Source: Bacillota bacterium
GTDB lineage: Bacteria > Bacillota > UBA4882 > UBA8346
Assembly: GCA_023394955.1 (NCBI GenBank)
Contig: JAEWZY010000050.1
Coordinates: forward strand, 24,656 to 88,655
DNA: 64,000 bases
Direction of reading: 5' to 3'
Shown: piece after piece, positions 34,708 to 43,041 of the stretch
How the letters are laid out: each line of letters begins with the position of its first letter
Numbering within the stretch: the first letter of the stretch is position 1
The notes under the pieces: generated by a model
The model's database searches: none
Told to the model about the DNA's origin: nothing
The model's input: the letters and a program-made list of their open reading frames with translations, nothing else
Made by a program: the position numbers and the translations under genes

Positions 34708-35976
34708 TTGGGCACAGTTGATCAACTATTAACAAAGATAGTTATTCCTAAGATGGTAAAAGTGAAACAGAAATTTGAAAGGCCGGTAATCACTGATATT
34801 GCCGGAGAGCTATCAAATGGTCTGGCGGAGAAAAAAGTACTCGCGGGAATTGAAAAAGGGCAAAAGATTGCGGTGGCCGTCGGCAGTCGCGGAATCGCCA
34901 ATCAACCGTTAATGGTCAAAGTGCTAATCTCCGAACTAAGGCGAGTAGGGGCCGAGCCTTTCATTGTGCCGGCGATGGGGAGTCACGCCGGAGCGACAGC
35001 TGAAGGGCAACGGGAGATGTTAATCGGTATGGGTATCAGTGAGGATTATGTCGGCGCTCCGATTCATTCATCCATGGACGTTGTCCAACTAGGGACTTCC
35101 GGCAATGGGCTTCCGGTTTATATGGACCGTAATGCTTATGAGGCTGACGCCATCGTAATTATTAACCGGATCAAGCCTCATGTTTGTTTTCGGTTTAAAT
35201 ATGAAAGTGGTTTGATGAAAATGATCGTGATTGGCTTAGGCAAACAAAAGGGGGCTGACATTTGCCACCAGTTAGGTTTTGAAAAGATGCCTGAAAATCT
35301 TGAGACCATCGGCTTAAAAGCATTGGAAAAAGCCAATTTAATTTTCGGGATCGGTGTCGTTGAAAACGCCTATCACGAGACTAGTTTGATTCGGGTTTTG
35401 ACCGGTGCCGAAATTCCAACCGAAGAGCCTAAGCTTTTAGAAGAGGCCAAACGTTTAGCGCCGAAACTTTTTTTTGACTCCTTAGAAACATTAATCATCG
35501 ATGAAATCGGCAAAGATATCAGCGGTTCCGGGTTCGACACCAACGTAGTCGGCAGGTATCACTCGCCTTGTGTCAGCGGTGGCCCTAAAATCCACCGGTT
35601 GGCCATTCTGGACATTACGGACCGTTCCCATGGTAATGGTAACGGCTTGGGAATGGCCGATTTCACCACTAAGAGGGCTGCCGATAAATTCCGCCCCGAA
35701 CAGACCTATCCTAATACATTGACAGCGACCCTGACCGGCGGGGTAAAAATACCGGTCACCTTGGATAATGACCTTCAAGTAATTCAAGCTTGTCTTAAGA
35801 CCAGTAATTTAATGAATTACCGGAATGCCAGGGTTGTACGGATCAAAAATACGTTATCCCTTGAGGAAATTGAAGTATCAGAGAATATGTTGGCTTTGGT
35901 TAAAGACAATTCAAATTTAGAATCGGTCGGCGCTCCTTATGCTTGGCAGTTCGACCGTGAGGGTAATTTATTTTAG
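34708..35976 (+). CDS. LarA-like nickel-pincer cofactor-dependent isomerase family protein
   Basis: 422 aa, lactate racemase-like (DUF2088). Positions matching the LarA cofactor and catalytic residues are visible: VPAMGSHAGATAEGQ (first His) and RIKPHVCFRFKYESGLMKMIVIGLG (second His, then the Lys expected to hold the nickel-pincer nucleotide). LarA homologues racemise or epimerise 2-hydroxy acids, including sugar acids. The larB/C/E cofactor genes are not in the window. The TTG start has AAGGAGG 8 nt upstream. Its place near the sugar-acid genes suggests epimerisation of an imported hydroxy acid. Confidence 0.8.
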   Translation: MGTVDQLLTKIVIPKMVKVKQKFERPVITDIAGELSNGLAEKKVLAGIEKGQKIAVAVGSRGIANQPLMVKVLISELRRVGAEPFIVPAMGSHAGATAEGQREMLIGMGISEDYVGAPIHSSMDVVQLGTSGNGLPVYMDRNAYEADAIVIINRIKPHVCFRFKYESGLMKMIVIGLGKQKGADICHQLGFEKMPENLETIGLKALEKANLIFGIGVVENAYHETSLIRVLTGAEIPTEEPKLLEEAKRLAPKLFFDSLETLIIDEIGKDISGSGFDTNVVGRYHSPCVSGGPKIHRLAILDITDRSHGNGNGLGMADFTTKRAADKFRPEQTYPNTLTATLTGGVKIPVTLDNDLQVIQACLKTSNLMNYRNARVVRIKNTLSLEEIEVSENMLALVKDNSNLESVGAPYAWQFDREGNLF

Positions 35977-36007
35977 TCAGTCGTTAGTTGTAGGGTTGTT
36001 AACCAAC

Positions 36008-36160
36008 TATATGTGTTGCAATAAATTATTCGACCGCTTAGATTATTACATCATTTTTTCCCTTGATTCATCAATTATAATAAATACAGTAATCTGCTCT
36101 TTTCGATCCATGGTTTAGGGATGGAAAAGGATAATCAAAATTTATTTTAATTTATATAGT
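36008..36160. repeat. Dispersed palindromic repeat, copy A
   Basis: About 150 bp in the otherwise gene-free stretch 35977-36274. It aligns along its length with copy B (59151-59299): ATATGT-GT...CAATAA, TATTAC, ATAAATAC, TCCATGGTTTA, GATGGAAAAG, ATAATCAAAATT, ATTTATATAG. Inner stem CTTTTCGATCC/GGGATGGAAAAG is kept. Function unknown; either a MITE-like element or a structured RNA. Confidence 0.65.
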
Positions 36161-36274
36161 TTAAATAACAGCTAACAGCTAATCGCGAAAAGTCAACAAC
36201 TAAAAGATAAAACTATTAAATCCTTCGGGTTAAATACGCTTTCTTAAGGAGAGAATATTACCGGAGGGCTTTTA

Positions 36275-37024
36275 ATGAATTGGGAAGTTTTTGCCGATTA
36301 TCACACTCATACCGTATATTCTCATGGTATAGGTACGATTTTAGATAATGCCAAAGCGGCTCAAAAAAAAGGGTTGGAAGTGGTCGGGATCGCCGATCAC
36401 GGCCCGGCCAATTGGGGGTATGTTGGAACTGCCAATTTACAAGCATTTGAACAAATTATGGAGGAGATTAACCGGATCCAGGCCGACTTTAACGATTTGA
36501 AAATTTTAGCCGGAACGGAAGCTAATATCATAAGTTACCAAGGTGAATTGGATATCCCTTTGGAATTACAACGTAAACTAGATCAAGTGCTGGCAGGATT
36601 TCATATCACGGTTCACCCGAGGTCGTTGCAGGATGGGGTGAAATTTATTTCCTATTGGACTTTGGGGAGAATAAACAGACAGTTTAAAATGAAAGCGCGT
36701 AATGAGAACACCAAGGCAGTTGTGGCAGCGGTCTATGATAATGAAATCGACATTATCACTCATCCTGGTTTGAATATTAGTATCGACACTCCGGAACTGG
36801 CCAGGGCATGTGTAAAAAGGGATACTGCCTTGGAAATTAACGCCGGGCATGGCGTTAAATCCATCGAATTCGTCCAAGCCGCAGCCAGTGAAGGAGTAAA
36901 GTTCGCTATCGGGAGCGACGCTCATCGGCCGGAGGATGTCGGCAGACTGGAGGCCGGCGTTAAAGCTGCTCGACTGGCGGGATTAAATCCGGAGCAGATT
37001 ATCAATGTCCGGGTCAAAAAATGA
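36275..37024 (+). CDS. PHP-domain phosphoesterase (YcdX-like)
   Basis: 249 aa. Metal-binding PHP motifs: DYHTHTVYSHG, VVGIADHGP, LAGTEANI, FHITVHP, IITHPGLNI, LEINAGHG and FAIGSDAHRPEDVG. The set supports a trinuclear-metal hydrolase of the YcdX type. This gene is often found next to rapZ and glmR in Firmicutes, as here. Substrate unknown. GGAGGG 7 nt before the ATG. Confidence 0.85.
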   Translation: MNWEVFADYHTHTVYSHGIGTILDNAKAAQKKGLEVVGIADHGPANWGYVGTANLQAFEQIMEEINRIQADFNDLKILAGTEANIISYQGELDIPLELQRKLDQVLAGFHITVHPRSLQDGVKFISYWTLGRINRQFKMKARNENTKAVVAAVYDNEIDIITHPGLNISIDTPELARACVKRDTALEINAGHGVKSIEFVQAAASEGVKFAIGSDAHRPEDVGRLEAGVKAARLAGLNPEQIINVRVKK

Positions 37025-37207
37025 AGAAAATGGTTATATAAACAGACTTTTTGGGTAGAAGAGAGTGAGATTTTGTTTTATATTTAATATGAAACAAGTA
37101 AAGATGTATTATGTATCAGATAAATTTGGTATGGAATTCCTTTCTTAAATTGCCGATACTCTTTTTGTAATCATTGATCTTATTATAAACTCAAGGAAGA
37201 AGGGGCC

Positions 37208-38074
37208 ATGATGGCTGAAAGTATTAGGTTTGTAATTATTACCGGGCTTTCGGGAGCCGGAAAATCGGAAACTATCAAATGTTTTGAAGATCTGGGCTAC
37301 TTTTGCGTAGATAATCTACCGCCGGTATTGATACCGAAATTTGCGGAACTTTGCGCACAATCGGACGGTAGAATTAATAGGATAGCATTAGTTGTTGATA
37401 TTAGGGGAGGCAGTTTTTTTGACGATGTTTTTGATGCATTGGAAACACTAGAGCAAAATGGGTTTACCTACGAGATTGTTTTTTTGGAGGCCCGCGAAGA
37501 GATCTTGATCCGGCGTTTCAAAGAAAGCCGACGTAAGCATCCTCTTTCCAATACCGGGGGGATCTCAGATGGTATTAAGGCCGAAAAGGAAAAGCTAGAA
37601 CCGATCAGGGGCAAGGCGAGCATGATTATTGATACCTCCGAACTGAACGCCCGCAGCCTCAGGGAGTTAATTAACCGTAAATATGAAAGCTTGCCTCAGC
37701 AGGAAAAGATGTTGGTTACGGTTATTTCCTTCGGTTTCAAAAAGGGCTTGCCTTTGGACGCCGATTTAGTTTTTGATGTGCGGTTCTTACCAAATCCATT
37801 TTATGTCGAGTCCTTAAAAGAACTTGATGGTAACCGGGATGAAGTAGCCAACTACGTTCTAAAATGGCCTGTTACCGCCAGGTTTTTGACAAAGTTATAC
37901 GATTTTATCGATTTCTTAACTCCGCAATATGCCAAAGAGGGAAAGGCTAATTTAATCATCGGTGTCGGATGTACCGGCGGGCGGCACCGTTCCGTTACAA
38001 TCGCTAATAAAATTGGGGAATATCTTAGAACCAAAGGGTACATGGTAACCGTTGACCACCGCGACGCCAATTAA
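37208..38074 (+). CDS. rapZ: RNase adapter/nucleotide-binding protein RapZ (YvcJ)
   Basis: 288 aa. Walker A GLSGAGKSETIKCFED, CVDNLPPVLIPKF, LEAREEILIRRFKESRRKHPL, Walker B-like VVDIRGGSFF and the C-terminal domain with DVRFLPNPFYV...IGVGCTGGRHRSVTIA. In E. coli it controls glmS expression via small RNAs; in Bacillus the YvcJ homologue is a GTPase linked to competence. AAGGGG before ATGATG. Followed by glmR, the usual order. Confidence 0.94.
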   Translation: MMAESIRFVIITGLSGAGKSETIKCFEDLGYFCVDNLPPVLIPKFAELCAQSDGRINRIALVVDIRGGSFFDDVFDALETLEQNGFTYEIVFLEAREEILIRRFKESRRKHPLSNTGGISDGIKAEKEKLEPIRGKASMIIDTSELNARSLRELINRKYESLPQQEKMLVTVISFGFKKGLPLDADLVFDVRFLPNPFYVESLKELDGNRDEVANYVLKWPVTARFLTKLYDFIDFLTPQYAKEGKANLIIGVGCTGGRHRSVTIANKIGEYLRTKGYMVTVDHRDAN

Positions 38075-38105
38075 ACAAATTAAAGAAGGGGGGGACTGAT
38101 CCGGA

Positions 38106-39404
38106 ATGTCATCTAAGAATCGGCCTCAAATAATAGCGGCATGTTGGCTTGTTTGCCTTCTGGTCTGTCTTACCTTAATTGGGACGGGAATATTAATCGG
38201 TTTTGATATTTGGAGTATAAAGGCGTTCAATGTTTGGGCGCGTGTTATAGTCAGCGCGTTGATGATTAGTTTTGGTATTGGGTTGGGTTATTTCAGCACT
38301 CTCAAGTTTTTTTGGATGATGGTCACTTGGCTCGCTAAAAACGAACGATATCGCAATGGTAAGGGGAAGGGGCCTAAAATAGTTGTAGTTGGCGGAGGGA
38401 CCGGTCTGGGAAGTATTTTAAGGGGACTTAAGGAGATTACCCCGCACTTATCCGCCATAGTGACCGTTGCTGACGACGGCGGGAGTTCCGGCCGTTTGCG
38501 CCGGGAGTTCGGCATCCTGCCGCCGGGAGACATCCGTAACTGTTTAGTCGCAATGGCAGATATCGAGCCGTTAATGGAAAGACTGTTTCAATATCGTTTT
38601 ACGGGTTCTTCTGATTTATCAGGCCATAATTTCGGCAACCTGTTTCTCGCTGCAATGACGGAGATTACCGGTGATTTTGAAAAGGCCATTAAAGAGTCTA
38701 GTAAAGTTTTGGCTGTTAGAGGCCAGGTTTTACCGGCAACCCTTGAAAATGTTGTTTTAAAAGCAGAGTTGGAAAATGGTAAAATTGTATCAGGAGAATC
38801 TGAAATACCTAAATCAAGAGTCCCGATTAAACGGGTTTTTTTGGAACCGGCTGATTGTAAACCGGTTGCCGAGGCAATCGCCGCCATTAAAGAAGCTGAA
38901 ATTATCATTTTAGGACCGGGGAGCCTATATACTAGTGTGATTCCGAATTTGTTAGTGGCTGAAATTACCGAAACGATTCGCAGGTCGACGGCGATTAAAA
39001 TATATGTGTGCAATGCAATGACTCAAGCCGGAGAAACTGATAATTATTCAGCCAGTCAGCATTTGAAGGCGATTATCGATCATGCTGGCCGGGGGTTGGT
39101 GGATTTTGCCTTGATCAATAATGAAACCATCAACCAGGAAATCCTCGAAAGATATAGTGAAGAAGGGGCAAAACCGGTCCGAATCGATCTGGACAACGTC
39201 GCTAGTTTAGGAGTTAGGTCTTTGACAGCGCAAATTATCACTAAAAATAATATAATCCGTCACGACGGCCTTAAATTAGCCCGGATAGTTTTAGGAATAT
39301 ACCGGACCCAGAAAATGGGGTATGCTTTTGGCAAACCCCTAACTAAGCAACTGTTTCGGTTTTTAAAAAGTTTTGCCAGTTTCTTTATGGCAAAATTACC
39401 TTAA
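38106..39404 (+). CDS. glmR: GlmR/YvcK family protein with N-terminal membrane segments
   Basis: 432 aa. Two hydrophobic segments (IIAACWLVCLLVCLTLIGTGILIG and VIVSALMISFGIGLGYFST) precede the YvcK/CofD-like domain: IVVVGGGTGLGSILRGLKE, VTVADDGGSSGRLRREFGILPPGDIRNCLVAMA, GHNFGNLFLAAM, ILGPGSLYTSVIPNLLV and KIYVCNAMTQAGET. Bacillus GlmR is a soluble UDP-GlcNAc-binding regulator of carbon flow to the wall (about 320 aa). The anchored form, known in some clostridia, would act at the membrane. No whiA follows; a terminator does. Confidence 0.92.
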   Translation: MSSKNRPQIIAACWLVCLLVCLTLIGTGILIGFDIWSIKAFNVWARVIVSALMISFGIGLGYFSTLKFFWMMVTWLAKNERYRNGKGKGPKIVVVGGGTGLGSILRGLKEITPHLSAIVTVADDGGSSGRLRREFGILPPGDIRNCLVAMADIEPLMERLFQYRFTGSSDLSGHNFGNLFLAAMTEITGDFEKAIKESSKVLAVRGQVLPATLENVVLKAELENGKIVSGESEIPKSRVPIKRVFLEPADCKPVAEAIAAIKEAEIIILGPGSLYTSVIPNLLVAEITETIRRSTAIKIYVCNAMTQAGETDNYSASQHLKAIIDHAGRGLVDFALINNETINQEILERYSEEGAKPVRIDLDNVASLGVRSLTAQIITKNNIIRHDGLKLARIVLGIYRTQKMGYAFGKPLTKQLFRFLKSFASFFMAKLP

Positions 39405-39428
39405 ACAGATGAGATTTATTTGATTCAC

Positions 39429-39456
39429 TGGACTTCCTTTGAGGGGGTCCATTTTT
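39429..39456 (+). terminator. Terminator after glmR
   Basis: TGGAC-TTCCT pairs with AGGGG-GTCCA (G-U pairs included) around TTG, followed by TTTTTAC. Confidence 0.8.
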
Positions 39457-39517
39457 ACTGTATAGACAAGCGAGTTTCGTAGTTTCGGAATTAATCGTGT
39501 TGGCAGAGATATTGATC

Positions 39518-39546
39518 TTAATTTTTCCGAGTTATCGTCCGATAAT
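39518..39546 (+). promoter_or_regulatory. Candidate sigma-28 promoter of the flg operon
   Basis: TTAAT (from 39518) and CCGATAAT (39539-39546) about 16 bp apart match the sigma-D pattern TAAA-N15-CCGATAT. It lies 33 bp before flgF. Confidence 0.5.
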
Positions 39547-39578
39547 AAATTAAGAAGCATCAAAAAGGAGGTGAAATA

Positions 39579-40298
39579 ATGCTAAGAGGGATTTACACCT
39601 CAACCACCGGTATGGTTGCGGAGATGGATCGTCAAAACACCGTCGCCAATAATTTAGCCAATGTAGACACGGTTGGTTTCAAACGCGACAACGTAGTTCA
39701 ACAACCATTCGCCGAAATAATGATTAACGCCTATTCCAAACATACTATCAAAAACATTGGTCCTTTAGGCTTAGGGGTTCAGGCAGTGACCGAATTTGCC
39801 GACTTTAGCAACGGAAGTATTGTGACTACCGATAACCCTCAAGATTTTGCCATTGAAGGGTTTGGCTTATTCGCGGTTGAGACTAATACCGGAGTTAAGT
39901 ACACTAGGGCCGGTAATTTCATCATTGATCAAGACAATTATTTGGTGACCAGAGATGGGAATAATGTGTTGGGTGAGAACGGACCGATTAGGGTGGAAGG
40001 CAGCTTTACAGTGACCGAGGATGGCGAGATTATGCAGGATGGAACGGTAGTAGATCGCTTTTTGATCTCTGGTGAAGTTGGCATGGTAAAAGCAGGGGAG
40101 ACCCTTTATGTGAATGGCCAACCTCAACCGGCTTCCAGGTACCGGATAGTGCAGGGAGCATTGGAGCGTTCTAACGTTAACGCGATTCGGGAAATGGTTC
40201 AAATGATTAATGTTACCCGTACTTATGATACTAACCACCGGGCTTTAATGGCCCATGACGAAACATTGGCCAAAGTTGTTAATGAATTAGCGCGATAA
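39579..40298 (+). CDS. flgF: Flagellar basal-body rod protein FlgF (FlgG-like)
   Basis: 239 aa. N-terminal rod motif MLRGIYTSTTGMVAEMDRQNTVANNLANVDTVGFKRD, central GFGLFAVETNTGVKYTRAGNF, C-terminal QGALERSNVNAIREMVQMINVTRTYDTNHRAL. FlgF and FlgG are paralogues; the shorter length and first place before the longer FlgG favour FlgF (proximal rod). AGGAGGTG precedes the ATG. First gene of flgF-G-A-H-I-J. Confidence 0.9.
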   Translation: MLRGIYTSTTGMVAEMDRQNTVANNLANVDTVGFKRDNVVQQPFAEIMINAYSKHTIKNIGPLGLGVQAVTEFADFSNGSIVTTDNPQDFAIEGFGLFAVETNTGVKYTRAGNFIIDQDNYLVTRDGNNVLGENGPIRVEGSFTVTEDGEIMQDGTVVDRFLISGEVGMVKAGETLYVNGQPQPASRYRIVQGALERSNVNAIREMVQMINVTRTYDTNHRALMAHDETLAKVVNELAR

Positions 40299-40320
40299 TC
40301 GTATCAGCCATAGACTAAGA

Positions 40321-40465
40321 GGCAGTTAAGAGTAGGACAAGGAAAAGACCGGACCGCTTGCGGAGGTTTTGGGAAGATCGACCGACTGAGATTTTCCCCG
40401 ACAAACGAACTCAAACTGCCAGGTATCTTTGGTTAGACGAGATTATTCCGGGCAGTTTTTTCTTT
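40321..40465 (+). ncRNA. Structured leader RNA with alternative terminator, upstream of flgG
   Basis: The flgF-flgG gap is 273 bp although the other flg genes are close together. GGCAGTT-AA-GAGT (40321-40333) can pair with ACTC-A-AACTGCC (40409-40420), closing a domain with two further hairpins (AAAAGACC/GGTTTT; GGGAAGAT/ATTTTCCC). The same AACTGCC strand (40413-40420) can instead pair with GGCAGTTT (40451-40458), which runs into TTTTTTCTTTT, a terminator. Two exclusive states fit a riboswitch or protein-controlled attenuator. It matches none of the riboswitch consensus sequences I could recall (c-di-GMP-I, T-box, SAM, cobalamin, glycine and others). Confidence 0.55.
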
Positions 40466-40571
40466 TAGATAGGATGAATTAAATCCATTAATCTTTTATC
40501 ATGGCCGGCTTTAGAGACATGATGAATTAGAAATTTAATTCAACTTATATAGTGAAGGAGGTCGTTTTCAA

Positions 40572-41360
40572 ATGATGAGGGCATTATGGACAGCAGGTTC
40601 GGGCATGTTAACTCAACAAATGAATGTGGATACTATTGCCAACAACCTCTCCAATGTAAATACCATAGGCTATAAAAAAATGAGGGCTGAGTTCGAAGAT
40701 TTGCTCTACCAAACGATTCGTGAGGCAGGAACTTCTACCACTCAAGGGAGGTCGCTTCCAACCGGATTACAGGTTGGACATGGATCCCGGACCGTCGCGA
40801 CAACTAAGATCTTTACTCAAGGGGATTTTCAACAAACCGACAATCCACTGGATTTACTAATTGGTGGAGATGGCTTCTTTCAAATCCAAATGCCTGACGG
40901 AACGATTCAATATACTAGAAACGGGGCGTTTAAAGTCGATTCCGAAGGAAGATTGGTCACCGCGGAAGGGTTTTATTTGGAACCAGAGATTACCATTCCC
41001 GAAGGAGTAACCGAAATTTCATTTAGCCAAGATGGAGTTGTTTCAATTGTAATGCCTGGTGAGACTATTCCGGAAGAAATCGGTCAACTTGAGATAGTGC
41101 GTTTTATCAATCCGGCAGGATTAATTAATGATGGAAATAGTTTGTACCGTCAGAGCGCAGCTTCTGGAACACCACTGGTAACAACCCCCGGGAATGACGG
41201 GGCCGGTACTATTATTCAAAATTATTTGGAAATGTCCAATGTTAAGGTGGTTGAAGAGATGATCAATATGATCGTAGCCCAGCGAGCTTATGATATCAAT
41301 TCCAAAGCGGTCCAAGCTTCCGACGAAATGCTTCAGACTGCTAATACCTTGAGACGATAG
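40572..41360 (+). CDS. flgG: Flagellar distal rod protein FlgG
   Basis: 262 aa, standard length. MMRALWTAGSGMLTQQMNVDTIANNLSNVNTIGYKKMRAEFEDLLYQTIR, FTQGDFQQTDNPLDLLIGGDGFFQI, YTRNGAFKVDSEGRLVTAEGF and NYLEMSNVKVVEEMINMIVAQRAYDINSKAVQASDEML are close to the FlgG consensus. Forms the distal rod that passes through the P and L rings. GGAGG before the ATG; ends 10 bp before flgA. Confidence 0.96.
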   Translation: MMRALWTAGSGMLTQQMNVDTIANNLSNVNTIGYKKMRAEFEDLLYQTIREAGTSTTQGRSLPTGLQVGHGSRTVATTKIFTQGDFQQTDNPLDLLIGGDGFFQIQMPDGTIQYTRNGAFKVDSEGRLVTAEGFYLEPEITIPEGVTEISFSQDGVVSIVMPGETIPEEIGQLEIVRFINPAGLINDGNSLYRQSAASGTPLVTTPGNDGAGTIIQNYLEMSNVKVVEEMINMIVAQRAYDINSKAVQASDEMLQTANTLRR

Positions 41361-41369
41361 AGGTAAGCG

Positions 41370-42323
41370 ATGGTTAAGTTTATCCGAGGGACTCTGTTGG
41401 TATTCATCTTGATCTGCGGTCCGGTAGATGTCAGGGCAGCCGGCGTTACAATCCTGGAAATCGCGGACCGGGTGATCGTGCCGGGACCGAAAATCTATCT
41501 TTCCGATTTGGGTTCGATTCAAAATCCTTTTCCAATGGAAAGAATAGATTTAATGGTCGATCTCGGCCCAGCGCCTTATCCTGGCCAGGTCAGGGTTTTC
41601 TCCAGGGATTATCTCAGGTTAATCTTGAAACAAAAAGGTTTTAATGAAAACCTGAATATCCGAATGGGGAAACAGGTTGAGATAAGGGTTGAGTCGACTT
41701 GTATCACTGCCGCGCAAGTGGAAGCGGCGATTGAAAAAATTCTTCCTCAAAAAGACGGATTTATTATTAAGAGGTGGGTTGAATTTAGAAATGTACCGGC
41801 CGAAACTTGGCTTAATAAAGGTGAATGGCAGGTTAAAGCCTCGCCTTTGGGGGATATTCCCCAAGTTGGACCGGGTCTTTTTCGGGTTACTTTTGCGAAG
41901 GACAAGGAACTGAAGACGATTAACGTCAGTGGGAAGATCCGGGCGCTAGGCCGGGTATATCAATCGACCCGTGATATCAGGCGCCATTCCTCAATTAACG
42001 AAAATGATTTCAAATTAGTTGAAACAGAGTTAGCCAATGGCCAAGAATTAGTAGGAAGATTGCCTCAAGGGATACGTTCGACTAAGCTAATTAAAAAAGG
42101 AGAGGTATTAAAGAAAGACCACTTTCAAACCCTTCCTTTAGTAACTAAAGAGAACTTCGTTAACGTAATAGTCAAAGGTGGTAATATCGCTGTTAAAATG
42201 ACCGGTGTAGCAGGAAAAGATGGCTGGTTGGGAGATCAGGTCTTAATCGTTAATCCCAACAGCAACAAAGAGTTTCAAGGCCGTGTCATAGGCAGGAACT
42301 TGGTGGAGGTGACCTTATTATGA
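41370..42323 (+). CDS. flgA: Flagellar P-ring assembly chaperone FlgA
   Basis: 317 aa. Signal peptide (GTLLVFILICGPVDVRA), an N-terminal domain, then the SAF-type C-terminal half (GRVYQSTRDIRRHSSINENDFKLVETELAN, GIRSTKLIKKGEVLKKDHF, VNVIVKGGNIAVKMTGVAGKDGWLGDQV, GRVIGRNLVEV). FlgA helps FlgI form the P ring in the periplasm, so its presence supports a diderm envelope. Its stop overlaps the flgH start. Confidence 0.92.
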   Translation: MVKFIRGTLLVFILICGPVDVRAAGVTILEIADRVIVPGPKIYLSDLGSIQNPFPMERIDLMVDLGPAPYPGQVRVFSRDYLRLILKQKGFNENLNIRMGKQVEIRVESTCITAAQVEAAIEKILPQKDGFIIKRWVEFRNVPAETWLNKGEWQVKASPLGDIPQVGPGLFRVTFAKDKELKTINVSGKIRALGRVYQSTRDIRRHSSINENDFKLVETELANGQELVGRLPQGIRSTKLIKKGEVLKKDHFQTLPLVTKENFVNVIVKGGNIAVKMTGVAGKDGWLGDQVLIVNPNSNKEFQGRVIGRNLVEVTLL

Positions 42324-42916
42324 AGAAAAACCCGATTTTATATATATTATTAAGTATAATATTGGTGACTTTTATTCAAGGGAGTAATACCAAAGCGGCT
42401 TCCCTTTGGACCGATCAAAACGTTTCGTTATATGGGAACAAACCGCGCTCTTTTGAGGTGGGAGATTTAATCACGGTAGTCATAGTGGAACAGGCGAAAG
42501 CTACCCAAGAAGCCAAATCCTCTAGCGACGATAGGGGAGAGATCAATGCCGGACCGGGGACAGGATTTTTAGCGAAACTGCTTCCGGATAGTATCGGCGC
42601 CGGTTGGGGGACGAGTTCTGAAGGAAAAGGAACCACTTCCAGAGGGGGTACCCTTCAAGGCAGAATTACGGTTCAGGTCACCGCCGTTAATCCCAGCGGC
42701 ATTTTGGTGATCGAAGGCCGTCAGGTCATTAAAGTCAACAGCGAGGACCAAATATTGAAGATTACCGGCATGATTAGGTCGGAAGATGTAAGTCTTGATA
42801 ATATAACTCTTTCGTCTAATATCGCCAATGCAGTCATTGAATATCAGGGTAATGGGAATATCAATAACGCGCAGAAACCGGGGATCTTAACCAGGGTCTT
42901 TCACTGGATATTTTGA
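42320..42916 (+). CDS. flgH: Flagellar L-ring protein FlgH, without lipobox cysteine
   Basis: 198 aa. Signal peptide LYILLSIILVTFIQGSNTKA then SLWTDQNVSLYGNKPRSFEVGDLITVVIVEQAKATQEA, the FlgH core, with GRITVQVTAVNPSGILVIEGRQVIKVNSEDQILKITGMIRSEDVSLDN at the C-terminus. The L ring sits in the outer membrane. Enterobacterial FlgH is a lipoprotein; here the signal peptide has no Cys and looks like a signal peptidase I substrate (T-K-A). GGAGGTG precedes the ATG. Confidence 0.92.
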   Translation: MKKNPILYILLSIILVTFIQGSNTKAASLWTDQNVSLYGNKPRSFEVGDLITVVIVEQAKATQEAKSSSDDRGEINAGPGTGFLAKLLPDSIGAGWGTSSEGKGTTSRGGTLQGRITVQVTAVNPSGILVIEGRQVIKVNSEDQILKITGMIRSEDVSLDNITLSSNIANAVIEYQGNGNINNAQKPGILTRVFHWIF

Positions 42917-43041
42917 CCAGGATTAGATTGATGAAACAAATTTCGCGGACTGGGAGTCGTATCCAACCGTAAGTATTAAGCATCCTAATAATATTATAAA
43001 CACTTGGAAAGATAAGTTTTATGAAGATTGGGGGTAGCGTA

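Noticed and set aside
38588..39013. 141-aa minus-strand ORF opposite glmR
   Set aside because: Antisense shadow of a well-conserved gene.
39579..41360. c-di-GMP-I riboswitch as identity of the flgF-flgG RNA
   Set aside because: The invariant CACGCACAGGGCAAACC-type and GACGCAAAGC-type segments are absent.
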